Notes under the pieces: model-generated | What the model was told of the DNA's origin: nothing | The model's input: only the letters and a program-made list of their open reading frames with translations | The model's database searches: none | Shown: positions 1 through 64,000 of the stretch, piece after piece | Position numbering within the stretch: position 1 is the first letter of the stretch | How the letters are laid out: each line of letters begins with the position of its first letter | Origin: Gambelia wislizenii | Taxonomy: Eukaryota; Chordata; Lepidosauria; Squamata; Crotaphytidae | Direction of reading: 5' to 3' | Assembly (NCBI GenBank): GCA_030847615.1 | Contig: JAUMIR010000015.1 | Coordinates: forward strand, 637,501 to 701,500 | Length of the DNA: 64,000 nt | Program-made: the position numbers and the translations under genes

Positions 1-342
1 TATCTATCCATCTATTTACAGTATCTATCTATCTATCTATCTATCCATCCATCCATCTATTTACAGTATCTATCTATCTATCGATCTATCTATCCATCCA
101 TCTATTTACAGTATCTATCTATCTATCTATCTATCCATCCATCTATTTACAGTATCTATCTATCTATCTATCTATCCATCTATTTACAGTATCTATCTAT
201 CTATCTACAGTATCTATCTATCTATCTATCTATCCATCTATTTACAGTATCTATCTATCTATCTACAGTATCTATCTATCTATCTATCTATCCATCTATT
301 TACAGTATCTATCTATCTATCTATCTATCCATCTATTTACAG

Positions 343-376
<34 letters not shown>

Positions 377-805
377 CAGTATCTATCTATCTATCTATCC
401 ATCCATCTATTTACAGTATCTATCTATCTATCTATCTATCTATCCATCTATCTACAGTATCTATCTATCTATCTATCTATCTATCTACAGTATCTATCTA
501 TCTATCTATCTATCCATCCATCTATTTACAGTATCTATCTATCTATCTATCTATCCATCTATCCATCTATTTACAGTATCTATCTATCTATCTATCTATC
601 CATCCATCTATTTACAGTATCTATCTATCTATCTATCTATCCATCTATCCATCTATTTACAGTATCTATCTATCTATCTATCCATCCATCTATTTACAGT
701 ATCTATCTATCTATCTATCTATCCATCTATCCATCTATTTACAGTATCTATCTATCTATCTATCTATCTATCTACAGTATCTATCTATCTATCTATCTAT
801 CTATC
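1..805. repeat. TATC/CATC microsatellite with regular TTTACAGTA interruptions
   Basis: The stretch consists of CTAT/CCAT tetranucleotide runs. About every 45-60 bases the run is broken by a TTTACAGTA or CTACAGTA segment, making a composite repeat of around 15 or more units. It starts at or before the window edge. Confidence 0.97.
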
Positions 806-1030
806 GCTTGTCCCCCATTTATGCGGGATTGATACCCACGCTTTCACTTACCCACGATTGGGAGAAAGCTCACTCTAAGCAGCTAGAGGACCATAGAGTC
901 ACGCCAGATGCCTAGAGAGGCATCCTGTCTAGGCATTTTCTAGCGTGATTCAATGGCAATTCGCTATTATATATGGATTGACTTATCTGCGGTAAGTCCA
1001 AGAATAATGTATCCACTGTGGAAACAGGGG
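806..1030. mobile_element. Diverged MITE relic of the GACCCCCGTATCC family
   Basis: Contains GATGCCTAGAGAGGCATCC, GGCATTTTCTAG and CGCTATTATATATGGATT, motifs shared with the clearer copies at 12036-12375, 33600-33850 and 37311-37563. Ends are degraded. Confidence 0.5.
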
Positions 1031-2030
1031 GGACGACATCCCTGTCTCTCTCTCTCTCCATCCATCTGGCACTTTGAATGCAGGTCTGAATACATTTTGT
1101 TCATCACTTTGAATATTTACCCAGCCAGATGTTGGACACCCCTCCTCTGGAAGAGCACCGTAAGCTTTGCACTCAGGGAAGTCGCATGAGAACTTCCTTC
1201 TGCCCCCAAAGAAACCCCCTCTGGGCCTTTTGCCCCCTTTTGAGGGTCAGAGAAGTGGCCACGAGGAATCTCCTGCCAATGGAGGCAGCCTCTGCTTGGC
1301 AAGGCGTGTGGGTCTGGGGGCATGAAGGAATGCCACCCCTGTCCACTTCTCAGCCCTTTCCGTGAAGCCCAATTTCACGAAGGTGGGGGGAAGCCTTCCT
1401 CCCTGCTCTGCACAGGACCCCCCAATCACATTCTTGATGCAGTTCCTCCCCACACCTTTCTAATTTAAGCCACAGACATCTCCATCATACTAGCAAATTA
1501 AGGGCGGCCAGATTGAAAACTGGAGAGGGCTCCTGGACATTTAATGGAGAAGAGGGAATTTCAGAGGGTGTGGCCCATTGCTGGTTGTGTGACAAACAAC
1601 CCCTGCTGAAATTCACCTTTACACACAACTGTCGAAGGTAAAGGAGCCCTCTCCTGTTTTACCTCTGGCAACCCAGTTTAGCAATAGGGTTGCCCATTCA
1701 GGATCATCCCAGGCCAAAACTCGAGACTTAGAGATGGCCCCTGGAGATGTCATTAAGTGTTATGCACAGTTACACATGGCTTGTCATTCAACTGCGTGCA
1801 CATGCATACACACACAGAGAGAACATATCTTCTTGTTTGGAAATTAAGAGAGAAATCTTAGCTCAAAGTGAAGTGGGGGGATAATTCCATCTCAGCTCTC
1901 ATTTAGGCAGATGGAATAAGGCAGCTCTCATTTAGGCAGATGGAATATTTAACCTAGCTGTTTTGCTTCTAGCCTGAAGATGGATAATGAGCAGAGTGGA
2001 TGGTGAGCCCTGGCACCACAAGGACTCAGG
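1031..2030. other. 3' flank with no recognised feature
   Basis: No gene or known repeat was recognised. A short direct duplication of about 25 bases (CTCTCATTTAGGCAGATGGA) lies at about 1893-1945. The short open frames show no domain or codon pattern. Confidence 0.5.
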
Positions 2031-2094
2031 GGGAAAAGGAAGCCAAGTCGCTACACAGGCTGCCCTGGAAAGCCTTTGCTTGTTGCATTAACAA

Positions 2095-2285
2095 ATCCAT
2101 TAATCCTTGCAAATTATAGCAAGTTGCTACTCTCCTAGCTGAGCTGGAAATCTGCACCCAGCCCTTTCCTCTCACCTGGAAATGGGCCCCTCCTTGAACT
2201 GGAGACTTTGCACCCTCATCTCCTATCTGGAGATGACCCACCAAAACAGGGGACTGAGATCTGGCAACCCTCCTTTAGCAATCCC
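2095..2285. repeat. Copy of an unnamed interspersed repeat (with 23530-23715)
   Basis: Shares GCTGAGCTGGA, AATCTGCACCCAGCC and CTCCTTGAACTGGAGACTTT-like blocks in reverse orientation with 23530-23715. Two copies in opposite orientation imply a dispersed element; I cannot name its class. Confidence 0.45.
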
Positions 2286-2594
2286 ACCCTTTCCACACAG
2301 GATTTTAATATCTCCTGGACAAGGGGAGGTGAAAGGAGGATACCTCAGACTTCCCAGCCTCATGGGCTTTGTATTCCCACTGCTGTGTCTGTAACATGGG
2401 AGCCTTATGGTTTGCTCCCTTTCCTCCCCAAAAAGCCTTCTCCCATATTTTCCTTTGTTTTTCACCCAGGTCCTTACTGCGTCCTGCCTGCAGCTTTCAA
2501 CCAGAGGGGTCTCCACCTTCTTGGCACTGTGGCGTCCCCCCCGCCACAATTATGAACCCGGAGCAAGGGAGTGGGGAGAAGAGGTTAAGTTACT

Positions 2595-2600
2595 TTTATT
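2595..2600 (-). terminator. ATP1A2: Candidate polyadenylation signal AATAAA
   Basis: On the minus strand AATAAA lies 78 bases after the stop codon, which would give a 3' UTR of only about 100 bases. Mammalian ATP1A2 messages have much longer 3' UTRs, so this could be a proximal site or not used. No other strong candidate was followed further downstream. Confidence 0.4.
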
Positions 2601-2677
2601 GCATCCTGCCATCTATGAGTTTTGGCTACAGGTTGTGAGGGTTGCGGTTCCTGGCTGGAGGCTTCTGCGTTGTGGGT

Positions 2678-61510
<58,833 letters not shown>

Positions 61511-61645
61511 CTTTGCAGGAAGAGGAGATGATGGGTGGGGGGGACAGGATCAAGAGGAAGATGGGGTGGACAAGAAGAAAAGGAGTTGGGGAGACAAGAC
61601 CAAGAAGAGAAGAGAGGGGCTAGGAGAAGCCGATGGGCAAAGCAG
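61511..61645 (-). other. ATP1A2: Probable 5' UTR of ATP1A2
   Basis: This is the stretch between the inferred start site and the ATG. The sense strand is strongly pyrimidine-rich (runs of TCTTC and CCCC). An upstream ATG at 61649-61647 opens a nine-codon frame (MPALPIGFS, then TAG), but it lies at or just upstream of the predicted start site and may not be transcribed. The start codon context is AAAGATGG, with A at -3 and G at +4, which is strong. Confidence 0.45.
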
Positions 61646-61663
61646 GCATTGGGAAGAGAGGGT

Positions 61664-61673
61664 CTTTAAATAG
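61664..61673 (-). promoter_or_regulatory. TATA-like element of the ATP1A2 promoter
   Basis: On the minus strand the bases read CTATTTAAAG, about 155 bases upstream of the start codon. A start site 25-30 bases downstream would fall near 61643-61648 and give a 5' UTR of roughly 130-140 bases, a normal length. A NotI-type GCGGCCGC lies just upstream at about 61678-61685. There is no obvious CpG island. The start site is inferred, not seen. Confidence 0.5.
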
Positions 61674-61699
61674 AGAGGCGGCCGCTGGCTCTCCACTCC

Positions 61700-62060
61700 T
61701 TCTCTGGACAGAAGCACTTGTTGAAACTGGATCTTGAGCCTGAGAGGGAGACTCCTCCCCAACCAGCCTGGGCATCCTCCCCTTTTTCTCAGGCTTTAGT
61801 CCCAACCTCTCCCCTTACCCAACCCTTGGCACAGCAAAGGACCCTCCTTCCCTCCCTCCCAGAGATGGGGTGGCTCTCTGCCCCCCAGAGACCTGATCCT
61901 TCCCAGTGCCCCATCCCACCCACCCCTCCTAGTCACCACCACAATCTTGGCACAGATTGAGGGGGGACTTGTGTGGCCCATGGGATACATGCAGCACCCC
62001 ACGGCCATTTCTGTGGCCCCAGGGGGCCAAAAATACCTTTTTGCTCCAAAATTATTTCTA
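61700..62060. other. 5' flank directly upstream of the promoter
   Basis: CT-rich sequence with no recognised repeat. No clear CCAAT box or factor site is called. Confidence 0.35.
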
Positions 62061-62064
62061 GCGG

Positions 62065-62375
62065 GTGTGTTTTTATTTTTTTTATTTTTTTATTTTTTAT
62101 TTTATTTAGTTACTTATTTATAGCCCGCTCTTCAGCCACAAGGCTATCAGAGCGGCTTACAAAAAATTGTTTTAAGCAATATCTATTTACACATCTACAC
62201 TGCATTAAGCAGTTTCCAATGTGTGTTAGCTAATTGCCCCCACAGGCCGGGTACTCATTTTACTGACCTACGGAAGGCTGGAAGGCTGAGTGAACCTTGG
62301 AGCCCGCTGGAATCGAACTTGCAACGTGGTGGCTTGCAGGACTGGCATTTAACCACTGCGCCACCAGGGCTCCCA
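62065..62375 (-). mobile_element. tRNA-derived SINE, full length
   Basis: On the minus strand it starts GGAGCCCTGGTGGCGCAGTG, with GCAAGTTCGATTCCAGCGG as box B region, and ends at the T-rich stretch 62068-62105 (its A-rich tail). About 400 bases upstream of the promoter. Confidence 0.85.
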
Positions 62376-62870
62376 ATGCCCAGATGTGAAGGGCATTTCC
62401 TTCACATCTTGAAGACCCCCCTCAGACCCCCGGGGTCAAAATAATTTTTTGCATAATTGTACGTTTGGCGTCAAAATGACCCAGAATGCCCGCTAAGGGT
62501 GCAAGGAGGCTCCCAAACAAAGTGAGAATGTCCCCTAGATGACATTTGATTTTTAGGGGGGTGGGGATGGGAATGTGGCCGTCCAAGGTCTCCTATGGGG
62601 GAGAATGTGGACCCCAAGCCTTCCCCAGTTGCCACCCCAACTTAGAGGGGCTCCAACTGGGCAGCCTGGCTTGACCCTTCTGTGCCCCAGAGGGCTGCAT
62701 GTGGGAGACAGAGGGATGGAGGGACGTCTCTTGGAAGGGTGAAAGACCCGGGTCCCCCCGCACCCACAGTCCCGCCTCCTCCTGGCCACTTCCTTGGCCA
62801 TCTTTGGGCCATACTTCTCCTCTGGCCTGACATCCCACAAGACTGTCTGTCTTGGCGCTGGCTCTTTAGA

Positions 62871-62965
62871 GCACTAGTTCTTAACCTGGGGTCCGGGGAC
62901 CTCCAGGGGTCCATGATGTCCTCACAGGGGGTCCGCAAAGGCTTGAAGCCTGCTTGGCCCACCCC
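62871..62965. mobile_element. hAT-like MITE fragment
   Basis: AGCACTAGTTCTTAACCTGG and GGTCCGGGGACCTCCAGGGG resemble hAT-Charlie-type non-autonomous termini. Confidence 0.5.
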
Positions 62966-63299
62966 TGCCCTGCAGTGGAGTGGTCATGTGACAGGAGCCA
63001 AGGCAAAGGCTGGCTTGGCTTGCATATTGCCATTCAATCCACTCCAGTCACAAACCTGCCGGAAGAAACAAAAGAAAATTCTTCCCTCCCCCTCCAGTAC
63101 CTTTGAGGGAAGGTTTAATGGATGGTGTTACAGTAATTACTTTTTTGCAAAAAAGTAACAATCAAATCCCAGTCTTTTAAAAAAACAATTAACCAAGGAT
63201 TTCTCTTTAATCAACACTGTTAACTGCTGCATTTCAGCCAAGTTACCTGTCTTTCTCGGCCAATCTTCTTGCGATGGAGTTGGTGCATTTCTCCATTTT

Positions 63300-63560
63300 C
63301 TAAGCGTACAAAAGTCTTGCAGCTGTGATCATAATACTGGAGAGTTCTTCCACGCTTCCTCTCTAATTTTTTCTTCCAACATCCCAAGGAGATAAGCTTC
63401 AGGTTTCACCTGAAATCTGACTTTTAAAATGTCCTCCAAAGTCTTATGAATTTGCGTCCAATACAGTGGGGCTTTTGGTATCTGCTGGGGTTTGGTTCCA
63501 GAAACTCCCCCATGGGATACCAAAATCTGTGGATGCTCCATCATATACAATGGCATGTAA
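63300..63560 (-). mobile_element. L1 ORF2 fragment with Tigger-like MITE piece
   Basis: The minus strand reads YWTQIHKTLEDILKVRFQVK and PEAYLLGMLEEKIREEAWKN, L1 ORF2 sequence. 63464-63560 (ACAGTGGGGCTTTTGGTATC) is a partial MITE inserted into it. Confidence 0.65.
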
Positions 63561-63694
63561 TACTACTACTATTACTACTACTACTAATAATAATATTTAC
63601 TTTTACCCGACCCCTCTGTTAAAAACAATTGCTTACAACAATTAAAATACAACAATGCTGACTAATGTCTCATATATAAAACAGTGTCTCATAT

Positions 63695-64000
63695 ATATGA
63701 GGAGAGACTTATGAGGAGAGACTTAGGGAGCTGGGTATGTTTAGCCTGGAAAAAAGACGGTTTAGAGGCGATATGATAGCCCTGTTTAAGTATTTGAAGG
63801 GATGTCACGCTGAGGATGGAGCAGGCTTGTTTTCTGCTGCTCCAGAGACTGGAACACGGAGCAATGGATGCAAGCTCCAGGAACAGAGATTCCACCTCAA
63901 CATGAGGAGGAACTTTTTGACAGTTAGAGCTGTTTGGCAGTGGAACGCACTCCCTCGGAGCATGGTGGGGTCTCCTTCCTCGGAGGTCTTTAAACAGAGG
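63695..64000 (+). mobile_element. CR1 LINE, running off the window end
   Basis: TATGAGGAGAGACTTAGGGA through CGGAGGTCTTTAAACAGAGG matches 45059-45350. The 5' truncation is at about 63700, after an L2-like fragment (63580-63660). Confidence 0.9.

Noticed and set aside
1..805. CRISPR-like array (regular repeats with spacers)
   Set aside because: The spacers are themselves simple TATC repeats, and the genome is clearly eukaryotic.

Overview
The window is vertebrate, most likely squamate reptile, chromosomal DNA. It holds one complete gene on the minus strand: the Na+/K+-ATPase alpha-2 subunit gene ATP1A2. All 23 coding exons can be placed from the start codon at 61510 to the stop codon ending at 2678. 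Their lengths sum to 3063 bases, giving exactly 1020 residues plus stop, which is the length of mammalian ATP1A2. Every intron is GT-AG. Exon lengths (12, 105, 60, 204, 114, 135, 118, 269, 199, 110, 135, 190, 176, 137, 151, 169, 155, 124, 146, 131, 102, 92, 29) and phases match the conserved vertebrate alpha-subunit pattern. Paralogue-specific residues point to alpha-2 rather than alpha-1, alpha-3 or alpha-4: GGGKKKQKEKE in exon 2, NICFFSTNC in exon 7, [11 protein letters not shown] in exon 10 and LLRRYPGG in exon 22, plus the 190-base exon 12.

The repeats support a squamate. There are several CR1 LINEs, Sauria-type SINEs (tRNA-like head, BovB-like tail), 5S-rRNA-derived SINEs, a second tRNA-derived SINE family, L2-like and L1 fragments, TA-flanked pogo/Tigger-like MITEs and hAT-like MITEs. 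I cannot fix the genus; an iguanian lizard is a guess.

Layout on the plus strand: 1-805 is a TATC microsatellite with a regular TTTACAGTA interruption; 806-2594 is the 3' flank; 2595-2600 is a candidate poly(A) signal; 2678-5423 carries exons 23-20; 7299-11043 carries exons 19-18; 11187-11883 is a MITE containing a GC-rich hairpin minisatellite; 12453-16731 is a very large 68-bp minisatellite (about 62 copies); 16961-25318 carries exons 17-12, with a CR1 touching the exon 15 donor and a 500-bp polypurine tract beside exon 12; 27901-36312 carries exons 11-6; 36313-49343 is repeat-rich introns 5 and 4 around exon 5; 49344-52076 carries exons 4-2; 52077-61498 is the 9.4-kb intron 1; 61499-61510 is coding exon 1, with a TATA-like element at 61664-61673; 61700-64000 is the repeat-bearing 5' flank.

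No second protein-coding gene, RNA gene or CRISPR array could be supported. The longest open frames (up to 1440 codons on both strands at 12273-16907) are by-products of a tandem unit that contains no stop triplet on either strand. The observations most worth a second look are structural: the minisatellites in intron 17, the LINE at the exon 15 splice donor, long palindromes in introns 5 and 1, a three-level nested insertion in intron 11, and a tandemly amplified MITE in intron 5.
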